A stretch of 64,000 nt of DNA, from the NCBI GenBank assembly GCA_016584495.1, contig WAID01000003.1, positions 2,914,001 through 2,978,000 of the forward strand, given 5' to 3'. Source of the DNA: Celoporthe dispersa. Its lineage: Eukaryota > Ascomycota > Sordariomycetes > Diaporthales > Cryphonectriaceae. Below the pieces are notes generated by a model that was not told where the DNA came from, did no database searches, and worked only from the letters and a program-made list of their open reading frames with translations. Positions 22,360 through 35,100 of the stretch are shown here, piece by piece (position 1 is the first letter of the stretch; every line of letters starts with the position of its first letter). The position numbers and the translations under genes were made by a program.

Positions 22360-24666
22360 ATGACATCTGTGAGACAGGATTACAACATGGATGCCACTAA
22401 TAATGTCAACGACGCTGAAGCTTGCAGACAAGAGCTGATTCAATGCCATAAGCAATACGCCAACCTATACGCCCAACATCACACGAGCGACATGCAATTT
22501 TCAAGTTCTCCTAGCACAAGCACTGCGCCCGTACCCGAGATCGTGTCTCGTTTCGCTCACGAAGCTGCCAAGACATTGTCAGTTGGAGAGATTTCTTCCT
22601 CCTCAGATGCTTGAGAACCCCCAAAGGATCTCAGAGCGAGTCCGGGCAACAGTTGAAACAGGACCTTGCGGGGCGACTCGAACGCTTTTACGAGAGCGAG
22701 GTGCTGGAGTCTGGTAAAGGCGGGGACCGACTTGCTAGGCCCGGGGGGGGGGCGCCAAAAGATGCGGATCTGGGCGTTATTCTTCACCTCCAGAGTGAGG
22801 AAGACGCAATCGGACCCTTCTGGAATCCTCGAAGCCCAACAATATAACTCCTCAAGGGAGAAAGGCCTCAACGAACATTCCGTCTTCGGCTTCGACTGGC
22901 ATTGGCGGGTAGAAGAGACATTCCGCGGCAGGACAGCCTGTCCTACATTACTATGGCTCCAGACTCTCAGGGCTCTTCACGACCAGATGTCTCATGAAGT
23001 GCTGGAGACCCTGCCTTTACCATTCATTATTACTGCATCGAGTTGCGGGCGAGACGGGCTCAGACGAACCCTTAGTAAAGGGACCAAGCGCTTTGAGATT
23101 CCGATCTTGCCGCCCATTGGTATGTGACGGCTTGACCTCGACTTTCGATCCGGGTTTTTAAAACGTATCATCGTGCATGTGCACCATCCAGCGGCTGGCT
23201 TTTTTGCTAGCAAGCAGAGCAGGCCTGCAATGGCCAGGCAAATCGACGTGGGCCTAGACCTATTCCTCTGGCTTGCAGGCAGAATATCGCATCCAGGTCG
23301 CTTCGGTCAAGAGTACTCTTTGAGAAGACCAAGGTTTTCGAGGAAGGCCCCCTTGGCAGAGATGTATGCTTATATCAGGAGAGAGCGTGAGGAACGAAGA
23401 CTTCTGAAGCTCACCGAATATGATCTCGCTTTTCTCGCATGGGTCGGACGATATTTGAAGCAGGATCCTGCTTCCACCTTATTGAGTGGGACCCCTATTG
23501 TTGGGGCAGTGGTAAAGCAGATCGGCCAGAAGATTAGTACGGCAGCAATCGCCCGCCGCACTTAGCTCCGACCTCACAATACGTTAGTCACGTCAAGTAT
23601 CGATGGCTCAACTCGGACCCAGCCGGCCCCGAGAGATGTGACAATAGGGAGCCTATCCAGCTTCAATGACGAGACTGATAAACGCGACAACGAAATAGGC
23701 GATCTGGACGCCTAGGCGGCCAAAGCCATACGTGCAGTTGATATTCTCGAACCCATGGACGATCGACCGCCGGATGATGAAGACGACAAGCCTGTCTCAC
23801 ATTTTGACTCCGAAGTTGATGTGACTGAAGAGTACAATGCTGAGACTTTCCACGGGACGAGGGTTATGATCCAGGCAAGTGGAACAGTGAAGCTCGTCGA
23901 CCGCTGCGAGAAGAATATTTTGCGCTTCCGCATGGGCCGCATAGCCGCTCAAAGTCTCATGAAGCTAGGTACACCGTCGATTCATTTCTCGCCCCGAGAG
24001 TTCCATCTCCAGATTGGCAACGGCATTGTGTATCGGAAGCCAATGAAACCAATCGAAAGATTGCTTTCTTTTTTACAGGGCCCCCAATGGCTTGCGCAGT
24101 ACCATCACGAGATGGTAGTCTCGCAAGATGCGCGAGCTGGCTACCATGAAGGAACTCAGTATTCAGCTAGATCACAGCAACTTGCACTGCCAAGCAGTTC
24201 TGCCTATGTTGCAGGCGGATCCCGATGGAAAAATGCTGAGCTCCAGAGGAAGCTCAGGCAAGGTGCCATTTTTCAATGCAATCCAATGAAGAATGGAACA
24301 GCCAAAGGAAGGGTATGCGTTCGTGGCGTGCAATTTCTTGTACCCGAGGATGCCGACTTCCAAACGGTATGGGTTCGATGTGACCTCACGCCTGAGAGTA
24401 TTACCGAACACATGAACAAGTGTGCCACCAACCTGGAGAAAGAATCTCCACACCGCCTTGGAGTCATATTGAAATATACCTCTGTGGGGGATCAGGCATA
24501 CAAAGCAATTTGGGCAGGACTCAGAGGCCCATGCAACACTAAGAAACCAAATTCTTTGGTTGGCTTTCTGGACGGCCGGGACGACGACTGGACTGCGCAG
24601 AGACCACGGCGGTTCTTGGACACTTACGCAAGCAAAGGCAGAAAGAAGCCCACGTACACATCATAG
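22360..24666 (+). pseudogene. Decayed gene of unrecognised fungal family
   Basis: One plus-strand frame carries coding-looking sequence from 22360 to 24666, broken by stops. The 5' block (22360-22614, 84 codons, MTSVRQDYNMDATNNVNDAE onward) ends at TGA. Between about 22615 and 22840 the best coding sense moves to another frame (RLERFYESEVLES), implying an indel. From 22840 on, the first frame resumes through FGFDWHWRVEETFRG, then TGA at 23125, VHVHHPAAGFFASKQ and FLAWVGRYLKQDPAS, TAG at 23563, TAG at 23713, and finally an uninterrupted 303-codon block from 23755 (for example QNPMKNG-like and RPRRFLDTYASKGRKKPTYT end). The three later stops would each be a sense codon (CGA or CAG) with one C-to-T change. 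No transposase, polymerase or other catalytic motif is recognised. Introns could account for one break but not all. Confidence 0.6.
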
Positions 24667-25506
24667 TCAGCTTTCGTTAAACAGGAATGGCATATTCCCG
24701 CCTCCTGCACTAGAGACAAGGAAAAATGGCGATCTTGCCTGACGTCTAGAGTCACCAGCGCGAGCAGTCGGCCGTCCTTCTTGAGCTTACCGGGTGGAGG
24801 CTGGTACAGTGCGTGGTCTTGTTCCAGTGAAGTTATCGGGACAAGCACCTGGGCAAGCCGCTTAAGTTGATGCAGACGCTTCAGATCGAATCTCGGCTGA
24901 AGAGTATCAAGGGATAGGTCGTCTACCGCTAGAATAGCTAGATATGGGAATGGGGACTAATTGCTTGAATCATTCATACCAGGCGGAATGAACCGTCTTT
25001 CTTCTTCCTTCTTTTGCATCTAGGTCACCGCGACGAAGTACTGAAGTAGTTGTATGGATTTGCTAAAGGGGCCTGCGGCATGCAAATAGAGGCGTATCGA
25101 TGTGTCACAACGATGCAGTTAGGTAGGCGCTTCAAGATATAAGGTGCTATTTATTCCATCATATCAAAATTCCTTTCAGGTAGCAGGAGGGTTGTATGTA
25201 GGAGTTATCTAAGCAGTCAGCACAAGTAATTATCCAATACTTTGAAATTCAAGCAAGTAGTTGCACTTAATCATAGTATTATTAACTGACGTAGAAGACC
25301 AAGGAGACTCGGGTATATTGTTTTTGGGAAGAACATAATATCGATTTTGATAGCACATTCTACTGTCCCTCAAGAATGGCTCTACGAAAAGCGAGTGCTG
25401 TATGTATGGCGCATCGGCGTTAAGCGATGCTAAAATATCGTTTGCGGGAAAGTTCTGCGTTTTTTTAATAGCTATATAAAAACCTTTATTTCATCCAACG
25501 TCAACA
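24667..25506. other. AT-rich intergenic region
   Basis: AT-rich, no coding pattern on either strand; 3' flank of the decayed gene and 5' flank of a tRNA-Phe gene. Confidence 0.6.
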
Positions 25507-25511
25507 GCGGG

Positions 25512-25543
<32 letters not shown>

Positions 25544-25595
25544 CCAAACTTCATTCGTTATCTGAAGGTCGTGTGTTCGATCCACACTCACCGCA
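25507..25595 (+). tRNA. tRNA-Phe (GAA), with intron
   Basis: Same 89-nt sequence as 22142-22230 in the opposite orientation: anticodon GAA, 16-nt intron CCAAACTTCATTCGTT after G37. The transcript would end near the T-runs from 25600. Confidence 0.97.
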
Positions 25596-25674
25596 TCGTT
25601 TTTGACTTGCCTTTTTGCCTTGTTTTTTAATAAAATTTCTTTCTTTGTTCTTTCATACAAAAGATTGTCTTTGG

Positions 25675-25696
25675 CACACACACACACACACACACA
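25675..25696. repeat. CA microsatellite
   Basis: CA run of eleven units in the short gap between tRNA-Phe and the NAD(P)-binding gene. Confidence 0.9.
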
Positions 25697-25833
25697 AAAA
25701 AGGCATTAGATGTCTTTTTTGGGAGGGAGGATCTAAGCCTTGAGAATCATCACCCAGCCTTTTAAAGATCACAGGAAATTTATTGTAACAGACAACGGTT
25801 TACTCTCCTTTTAGACTCGCTAGCTACTATTGA

Positions 25834-26782
25834 TTACTGCTTAGACAAGACTCCCTGTCCAATGCGAACCAGGTCGTCATTTCCCAGCAGCTCTGCCTCA
25901 AACCCATTGATAATCTGGTCGAGTTGGGCAGCAGCAATCTCTTTGACCTCGACGCTCGGAATGCCGGGCGTGGCCTGCCTTTCCCTGTCCGCTTCCTCGT
26001 TCGCACCGAGGATGAATCCCGGCCTAGTGATGCACACCTCAGCTTTACCATTGGACTGCTTCGCAATTACGAGGATCTGGACCTCCGCATCTCCCTAAGT
26101 ACCGCGATACAAATTCACGTTTTTCCTTTGGTCAGCAGCGGGAAAAATGTATAAATCTTTGCAGACGGCCCTGGTACGATAGGCGATGGAGCAGGCGGGA
26201 GACGAAAGGTGAGAAGCATACCCGTACTAAGGTGTATTCCAGCATGATGGGGTTTTTGGCGAGTATCTCGACCTTCTCGGCCTCTGCGCGGTCACGCTTT
26301 ACATGGTAGCCGCTCACGTAGATGAAGCGGAGCGGCGTCGGCGTATCTGACTGGGCTCTGGCGGCGGCCAGATATTTCATGGCTGCGACGCCATAGTCGC
26401 GGGAGATCTTACACGTTTCCTCCCAGGACACCTCCTTGAGCTTCGAGGGCGTGATCGCAATAGTCCTGGATTTTGTACAACATCAGAAAACCTACGCAGA
26501 GACGGGAAAGAAAACAAAAGACCAACGGAGGTTTTTTCTTCTTCTTCCTTACCAGATGCAGGCATCGGCGCCTTCCAACTCCTTCTTGACAGCCGGGCTG
26601 TACGACTCAAAGTTGTCGCAGACCACAGATCGCAACTTCGCGCCGCCGGCCTCCGAGCCTGACGGCACGGGCGTCTCGCGGCGGGCGAGAGCCACGACGG
26701 AGGTGATGCGCGGGTGGAGCAGGGCTTGTCGGACAAGCTCTGCACCGACGAAGCCGGTCGAGCCCCCGATTACAAGCTTCAT
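25834..26782 (-). CDS. NAD(P)-binding Rossmann-fold protein
   Basis: Exons 26782-26553, 26465-26222 and 26094-25834 (introns 87 and 127 nt; phases 2 and 0) give 244 residues. The N-terminus MKLVIGGSTGFVGAELVRQA is a beta-alpha-beta nucleotide site with GGSTGFVG (GxxGxxG type) as in atypical short-chain dehydrogenases of the NmrA/HSCARG-like group. Later segments are TPLRFIYVSGYHVKRDRAEA (the YxxxK-like portion), NPIMLEYTLVR and VCITRPGFILGA. The family binds NAD(P) and often lacks a defined catalytic role; some act as redox sensors. The second intron contains GCTGACC as a likely branch site; an alternative exon inside it would meet a stop. Substrate unknown, cytosolic location presumed because there is no signal or membrane segment. 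Confidence 0.85.
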
Positions 26783-27529
26783 GACTATGATGAGGGTGTG
26801 AAGGAAGAAGGAAGGAATCCGTGGAGCGCAGATGTAATTGGCAATTGAGATGTTCCCTTGCAAGGGATGTGATGGAACCTATATGATATGGCCCCAAGAA
26901 GTTCAGTGACAAGATCGGACATATGCTGTGGAGTTAAGCTTGGAATGAGGTACTGTATCCGGAATTACGCTGCTGAGTGGGCTGGAGGCTAAAACAGCTC
27001 CCTTTTTCTGGCGCTGAACGCTGTGCCGCTTGGTTGGCAGCACCAATATTGACCCCACGTCGGACAGAAACTAGAGCTTCACAATTTGATGTGCCTGCAG
27101 GATGGCTGAAAACTGGGATTCGAAGCCTTCTCCCATGAGGGATGCTCTCATGACGTTCCGGCGAAGTACCGGCAAGCCAAAAAAAAAAAAAAAACGCATC
27201 CTGACGATACCTTTTCCGTTGTGGCCTATGAGGTACAGTATTACAGCTCCAAGGGCGAGCCAGGACTAGCATGAGGAATGCTGTGAAACCACCTAGACGA
27301 GCAGCTGAACGCTCGTCTAGACTCTAGGCTTGAGCGAGTCTCGCTATCATGACCAAGTATCTGGCATTTTTGGTCTCATAGGCACCCGCCTTGGAACAAC
27401 GTATCACACAATTGTTGGTCCAGACAATGAAATCTCTCTCGTTGCTCCTCGTTAACACTCACCACATATGTATCTCATCATCCCCGTCGCCTGTGTATAC
27501 AATATTATCCTTGATCCTATCAGACTCCG

Positions 27530-27853
27530 TCATCGGGCAGCCGCAGCGCCGGGCGCGGCTGGAAGGTCGATTCTGCGTGGAACAGAGGGTGTTGCCCCAT
27601 TGACCATGGCGTGCCGGTGCGGCGTGAGCGGGGCCGACGGTTCAGTCTGCCTCGAGTTCTGGAGACGTGGAAGGAGTAAGGTGAATGACAGCCAGTGCGA
27701 CTTTTTCGTCGGGCGTGATGGGTGGACGGGATTTATGTCGTCAAAGGAGGGCGTGACTGGTAGATAGATTAAGTCGTTTAGGGCGGTGTTGCGGAAGGCG
27801 AGGACCGCGGACTACCTCTGGGTCAGGTTGAACAGGGCGGGGAGAGTATTCAT
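27530..27853 (-). pseudogene. Coding-like frame with one stop
   Basis: On the minus strand 107 codons run from ATG (27853) to TGA (27530) with a single TAG at 27812-27814. Before it MNTLPALFNLTQR, after it SAVLAFRNTALNDLIYLPVT and KSHWLSFTLLLPRLQNSRQT. The amino-acid makeup is protein-like, but I recognise no domain and cannot link further exons. Confidence 0.25.
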
Positions 27854-30800
27854 GTGGGTGATTGTATCATGATGGTGGTGGCTTCTCTAACCTCTTTAAA
27901 GCATACATCATCGGCTACAGACTCTTCAAAGTCCAATCCCGTGGACTGCAGGTAATTATCTTTGAGCCTTGATTGTGTCCAAGGGGATCAATTTGGACGG
28001 CCAGACCTCAAGAGAGTCATCTCACACTGACTGACCTCCTGTGATACGATGAGATATTTTCTTGTTGAACATGATCAGCCGCTTGCCGATGCTGGTCATC
28101 GCTGAAAATTTTCCCCTCCTCGTCCACTCCGACATGAAGGGTGGGGATTACTATGCGAGGTAATTACTCCGTATGGCTCTATCGGATTCAGATATAGGAT
28201 CGACGGTCTAGGTGCAGTAGACTATGACACCAGGCCTGCGGCAAGACGGATGTACTATGGTAGATCTCGATGTAGTACTAATTCAGTCGACTGAAGAAGC
28301 ACCCACTGCATGCTCTGCCTCTTACCTAGCACGGGTTGCCTACAGCACTAGTTTCAGGAGCATACTCTTTTGAGACACCACGGCAACGTATGGCTATTGA
28401 TTTGCCTTTTGTGTTCATACTAGGATTCACAAGAGACACTCTAAAAGACCATTTATTAGCTGTTTTTTTTTCTTCCAAAAAAAAGAGGAAAAATTGTCCC
28501 ATTACTTGATCTCATCAGCTACGAGCGGTCGTAGCTCGACAAGTAGTCAGTCACTCGCAACAGGCAGCATAACTCGACGGATCCTTGGTCAAGGAGAAAA
28601 AAGAGAAAGAAACAAAAAGCAATACCCTCGTGCGTCATCTCGCTTGCACAAACATCCGCGGAGATCCGGAGAAAACACACAAGGAATTGGCGGAGTTCCC
28701 CTAGAGCAGGAAACCCGGATCTCCCGGGGGGCGGGGAGCTGTACAGCCGTTCTACGTACTATTTACTACTTTTAGGACTGAAAGCGAAAGCATGGGGCAA
28801 ACCAATAAACATGACCCACCAGAGGGACATGATTAATATGCGTTCGATGAGGCTCAAAAAAGAGTAATTGATTGATTGGTCATCAGCAGGAATGTCAAGT
28901 CCGGCTGATTTGGTCTGGTGAGTGTTGCCTCGTGTTCGTTGCACTTTAGTGTAAGTAGCTGATGGCTGGGAATATATTTATTACACATTGATTATAGTGT
29001 GGGTTGGCGATTGTATTTCTGGCCTACTTGTCTGACGCGGGTCCCCTCCAGGGAGGTGTGGTGAATAAGTCCGCGCTCCCTTGTGGGCGCGCTGTCATCC
29101 TCGATCCCGAGGTTCTCATGTCGCACGGGATAGTCGGAAAGCTGCTAGATTAGTGCAGAGGGTGTGGGGAGAGGCGGATGAGTGGGCGGGGGCGGTCGGT
29201 GCAAAACAATCCTGGGAGCAGCAGGCCAAATAAGATCAATGCCCTATGGAGTCCAGATCTCGCGGGGAGTGGGACGATTACTATGCACAGTATTTGAATA
29301 TGTAATTACAGTAGCCATTGTACCGTTGTACACACGCTGGGGTAGTATCAGAGCGCAAAACGTGCCACCGGGATTGCCGTGGACGAGGAAGCGATGATAA
29401 GGCCTGGAACTAAGAAGGAGGTTGGTTTTTTTCCCTTTCTTTTCTTTCCCCCCATCTACCACTCATACGCCGGCCCGTATTAGCATCTACTATTTGGAAA
29501 CGTTTTCCTTGTGGGTAGTAAGCCTGATAAGTCAAGGTATTGTATATCCACTTCCAAAGGGTCGCACACTTGCTGCGGGTGAGGGGAAGATAGAGAGGGT
29601 GTTTTTTTTTCAAAAAAAAATTCACCAAATAACCAAGGTAGAAGTAGACCAGGCCCAATGGGTAGGACTTGATTTCGAAGCAACCGCACACAGCTTATCT
29701 GTAAGGAAGGTATGGATGGTGCCAGGAAATCCATCCTCCCTCCTCGGTCCGGAGAGCGGTCACCTCAACGCCCGGAGCCGAGTTGCCTTCCTCCCCCCCC
29801 CCCATGCGCCCCCCCTTGCACTCACTGACTGCTTTTTAGCGATGGTTGGCGTCTGCAGCTGCAGAGAAGCAGACGCCACGTCACATCGTCCTGTTCCCCT
29901 GCATATGTGAAGCAAGTAAAAAGAAAATAAATAAACCAAAACTAAACACAAGTTGTGTCAAGGGAATACCATCTAGAGGACGTACATAGTACCTTGTCTT
30001 TGGTGGGGTTTCCCAGTGAACCCGATGAGCCGGGCAGACCGGTAGAATTGGGACGAATATGTACCGAACAAGAGAAAATGCGCCGAGGGTCGCGCTGAAT
30101 GAAGCCGGGCAGGAAGCGCTGTGTACAAGACGATGCGAGGTAAGTTGTTTGGAGATATGAGAACACGAGAAGCAAGGGACCTTTTCTTTCTTTTTTTTTC
30201 TTCTTTTTCTTTTTCTTCTGATTTTCACCTTTCTTTCTTTCCTCCCTTGCCTCCTTTTTGGCTTCTTCACTGCCCAGGATAACATGACAATTCCTTGCGC
30301 TGAAGGATCGATGCAGCTGGGATTGACGAAGTAAGTATTTGGAAAAGAAAAAAAAGAATGAAAGGAAAAAGGTAAATTTCGCCAATGAGGACGTGAATCC
30401 AAATAACCCCCCCTGGTCCTAATCCGTGACGTGGTATCGTATGGTAAGGATAGTTTGATGATGTCGTGATCATGAGATAAGCCACTCGGAGGGCGTCGTT
30501 AGCCTCCGGGAGCCGACCTGACGAGCAGGAAGAAAAGAAAACAGGAAGAAGAAAAAAAAGAACAACGGAGGCAGTCGGTGGCGAGGGGATTCCTGTATTC
30601 AGCCACCGGATGACAAGGCAATGTCACATATTATTATAATTATTACCCTGGGCGGAGGAGGATGGGGCCGAGAACTCCTTCCCGAACAGGCGAATTTGCA
30701 ACATCGCAGGTGAAAGCGTGTCAGCGGATGAAGCGGTGGAGCTGAGGACGAGATAGGGTGGGTGGTGTGTGTAGGTGGTCCTCCCCGCAGCAGGAAAAAG

Positions 30801-32000
30801 AAAAAAAGAAAGAAGAGGATAAAGATCGAGATGAGGAAGAGGGACCGTTCAGAAACATAGCGACCACACCAGGACTAGCAGCTCAAACAAAAGCACGCTC
30901 AACGCTTCAGGGCTCGCCGCCTCGCCTATCTCGTGCGAGCTCGTGTGACGGTTGTTTGAGAAAGAAGAGAAGGAGATCGCGTGTGACGACGGCCTGGGGA
31001 CGGGCCTGGACGGCAGAACGGGGGGTTACTCATTAGTGTATGTGTGTGCTGTACTATGTACAGGACATGTCGACATGCTACGCGGAAGCATGGACAAGTA
31101 CATTTACCACCAAGGTATAGCAGTACCTTTAGCGCCAGCCGCCAGGGGATTCAGGGGTGGACCACCCACACCCTCTCTGTCCGGAAGGGTCGACACGAGT
31201 ACGTACAGCTTAGCCCTTGTAGTAAAAACCCCCGGCCCCGGGCCCGCGTGTGGGCTGCTGCCCTGTGTAGCGTGGGTACTGCAGCGAGTAGCTTCTCACT
31301 GCAGCTTGGCCCCCCTCCCCCCGTCGCCCTCTGTTGTTTCCGCCTTCCCTTGTACCAACTGACCAACCGGCCGCTGGGCTGCCCTTTCCCCCCGCCCACC
31401 CGTACTCCCCCCATAGCGCCACAGCCCCATAACTTGCCTCTTTCTCTCTTGACTCGTCCCTACCAGAGTGAGTACCCGTGTGTGCTGCCCTGCTGCGTGC
31501 ATCGCCCTCGCCAGCTCGCATATCCTCCCTCCCAGCTGCTTACCAACCCCAATTAGTCCTCGTGCGCCGCGTTGGGGGCCCCATGCAACCTTGGGACTGG
31601 ACAACCTCACCTCTTTCTCTCTGTGCCTCGTGCAGTTGTCGTCGCCGCTGCCGCCTTTGTGGCTCACCTCTCCCTCTTCCTCCTCTGCGTATATGCTGAA
31701 GAAAGACACCTTTGTCAACCAACCCCAGCGAGCAGGTCACGACGCACCCGAGCCCTCTTGACACGAAGGCGATCTCGACGGGGCCCGGAAGATATCGACC
31801 TTGTCTTGTCTCCTTGTCTCATATATCCGAGCCCGCCTCGCCTTGCCTTATTTTCCCGCCCGCCCCCCCTCCAGAGAGGTCGCAATCGCACACGCCCGGC
31901 CGGAGAGCACCTCTGCCCAGAGCAAAGCCGACAATCGCTGACGACAAACACGCCCACGTCGAGCAAGAAAGAAAAGAAGAAGAAGAGAGCTATATATTTA

Positions 32001-32046
32001 TACACACACACACACCCACACACACATCCAAACACACACCCACACC
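32001..32046. repeat. CA-rich microsatellite in MED12 leader
   Basis: CA units interrupted by CCCA and CATCCAAA, about 80 nt upstream of the MED12 start, followed by CT and GT runs. Confidence 0.85.
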
Positions 32047-32126
32047 CTCTCTCCCTCTCTCTCTGTGTGTGTGTATCTCTCTCCCTTTGAGTCGAACCAG
32101 ATGGCGCACCCGGGCCTCTCCTAGCG

Positions 32127-35100
32127 ATGTCCTCCCGAGCCTCGATAGGCGTCCCGCAGCGACAGCCCCCCTCGAGGTCCCTGAGCGGTTCTGGCACTCT
32201 GTCGCAGAGACCTGCCCACAAGCGGACGCTCTCATCGCAATACCTCCCTCCCTCCCCTCCTGTCCGCAACAACAGCGCCGACTTCCCTCCCTCCTCCTCC
32301 GACCCCGGGCCCGGCGCCACCGCCAGCAGCAGCCAGGCCAGCAATGTTGCACAGACACAATACGGCACGCCCCGCCGCGGCGGCTCGCGGCTCCGGCTGG
32401 AGCTGGCCAACGACGGCATCACACACTCGGGCTTCGTCGAGTCGCCGACCAATGCGGGCTCCTCCCTCGATCCCCTCAAGCCCTTCACCCCGTCGAGGGC
32501 CCTGCCGCTGGGCCTGGCAGCCGAGTTGTCCGACCCCGGTGATATGAGCGGCAGCAGCCCTCGGGCGTCAAGAGGAGGCGGTGGAGCTGTCGGTGGTGGT
32601 ACTGCTGGTGGTGGTGGTAGTGGCGGAGGAGGAGGAGGGACAGGAGGACAGGCTGCCGCCGACAGCAGCGACAACAATCCTCCCCTGCCGATGCCTCGTC
32701 GCCGATGTCGATTTGCGCTCCCCGACCTGAAGAAGCACGTGGCTGCCCCGACGCCGGCCCCGGCCAAGAAGGACAATAGACCCAGGCCGTATAGCATCGA
32801 GCCTCCGCCCGTCGCACCGCGATGGGCTCTGGTCAGCGGTGGTTGTGGTGGTGGGGGCAAGGACTCGCAGACCAGGTCGACCAGCACGGGTGCACCTTCG
32901 ACGGGACACGCCGACTTTGGCCCGTGGACGGGCGACGGTCCCGAGGACCACTTCACGCAGTCCTTTATACAGAACGGGTACTTCGACAAGGGCCCCTTTG
33001 GCCAGGCGGAGAACGGGACCGGCAAGGCCGCCATCTTCCCCAGCCTCAAGCACAAGACGGGCCTCTACGCCCTCTCGACCGTCTTCACCGGCCTGCTCGG
33101 CGCCAGGCGGCACAGCGGGCAGATCACCTCGCCGTCCACCTTCAAGCCGCCCCCGCGCGTGACCGTCACCGACACCAAGAGGGAGGCCTGGCTGAAGGAC
33201 CTCGCCAACCCGACGAGCTCCCTCCGCCGGCTGAGCAGGACGGTGCCGCACGGGATTAGGGGCAAGGGCCTGCTGGACCAGTGCCTGAACAAGAACATGC
33301 CCACCGACCGTGCTGTCTGGCTTGCCAAGTGCGTCGGCGCCAACGAGATCAGGGCCTTCAAGCGCAAGGGTGTCAACGGGGCCGTCGTGATGGGCGGCGA
33401 GGCCAAGTGGATAAGAGACTGGACCGTCTTTGTCGAGCAGTTTGTGGACGGGGTCGTCTCATCGTTTGGCGACCCAGACTGGAAGAACAAGGTTAACTAC
33501 GCGTATGTTCTTCTCTTCTCTCTCTCTCTCTCTCTTAATCCCTGCCAGTCTTGTTGTGTGCTATCATTCTCTCCCTCACACACACACACACACACACACA
33601 CACCGTTCATCCCGCTAACAATTGGGGGCCAGAGTCCGACTTGCTACACAACTGTACGCTGAACACTTGCTCGACCGCGAGCACTACATGGAATGGGTCG
33701 TCCTGGGTATTGAGAATTGCCCCAACTCAAAACTACCCATGTACCTACTCATCATGCAGGTCTACTGGAAAGATCTCCTTCGCCTGAGGAAATACGGCCG
33801 ACGACTAATCGCCGCCCTCCTCAGCCAGCATACTACTGTGAGGCTTTTGTTCCTTTCTTATCTTTTTTTTTCTACTACATTGGCGTTGATGAGGAAGAGA
33901 GAAGGAAAGAAAGAAGAGCTGACCGGCTGACATGGGCATGCCAGATTCAAAACCACCCCGACCGCGACATCTTTGCACCACTGGCAGCAAGATTACTACA
34001 GCTCATCAAGACGCTAATGGTGTCGACGTCGGTCAACTTCATCTCCCCATCAACCTGGCCCAGGCACAAGGACACCCTCGCGGCAGCTCTTCCTGCGGAT
34101 GACGCGGTCGTCCTGGCTGCCCACCGGGTCATCAGCTCCCGCAACGAACAGCTACTCTCGAGCGCACGGGCGCCTGCGGCCCGCGGCATCATGGTCAAGC
34201 ACCTGGACGGCGCGCTGCAGGCACCGATCCCCGAGGACCTGCCCGTCAGGTGTTGGAATATGTCCAGGGGCAAGGAGAGCCTCGTCAGGACCACGCTGGA
34301 GTGGTGCACGTCTTCCTACCGCCCAGGCCTGTCCAAGATCTACATTGCCCACCGGCTGCTGTCGGCGTGGGCTGGTCTCGGCCTCAACACGACAGACGCG
34401 GTCCTGGGGTTCATGGTCTCGGACCCGCTGGCCGAGATGGACCGCAAGACTGCTTTGTACCACCTCGTGTCCGAGCTCGTCCGCTCCGGTCACTTCGAGC
34501 CCATGGCGTACATGCAGTGGCTGATCGCCCGTGGTGGGCTCTACGACGCCAGTGGCGTCGACCAGGACGGCCCTGCGACAACGCGACTGCTCGTGGAGCT
34601 GCCCATCTTCGCCCTGCCAGACTCGCTGAGGACTATGCGCGCCAACATGCTCGGCCGCGCGGGCTACAGTGTCGACGACGAGGCCACGAACGCGGAGGTG
34701 GCCATCAACTCTGTGAAGAGCAGCCTGGGCCTGCACTGGACCAGCGCGCCCCAGACCAGCGGCATATCCACCGACAAGCTTTGCAGGAGGATCAGTAGGA
34801 GCAGCCGTGCGCTGAAGCTGGAGGTTGGTCAATGCCTCCGTCGGGTCTTCGTGCTGGAGATGGCCCAGGCGCAGGCCGCCAGCAAGGAGGCGCTCAGGTT
34901 CCCCACGCCTACCTTTATCGCCGCAAGGTCCATCCTGGAGGCGGCCGAGGACTTCAGGACGCTCGGCGAACTGCTCAAGACCGCGTCGGACCTGTTCGAC
35001 GCCGACATATTATCGTCGTGCGCCGACACCCTGAACCTCCACCTGCCCACCCTCTCTGCGCTGGGGGTCGCCAGGGATGTGTTCGACTCCCTCGTGAAGC

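Larger units (their letters stand above)
26783..32126. other. Long gene-poor intergenic region
   Basis: More than 5 kb without a gene I can support. It holds poly-A at 27180-27194, a possible decayed frame (27530-27853), pyrimidine and purine tracts (30184-30240) and, from about 31400, the C- and CA-rich leader of MED12. Confidence 0.5.

Noticed and set aside
31715..33055. 446-codon minus-strand frame
   Set aside because: Antisense to MED12 exon 1 and its leader; includes translated CA repeats and poly-Pro from the Gly tract.
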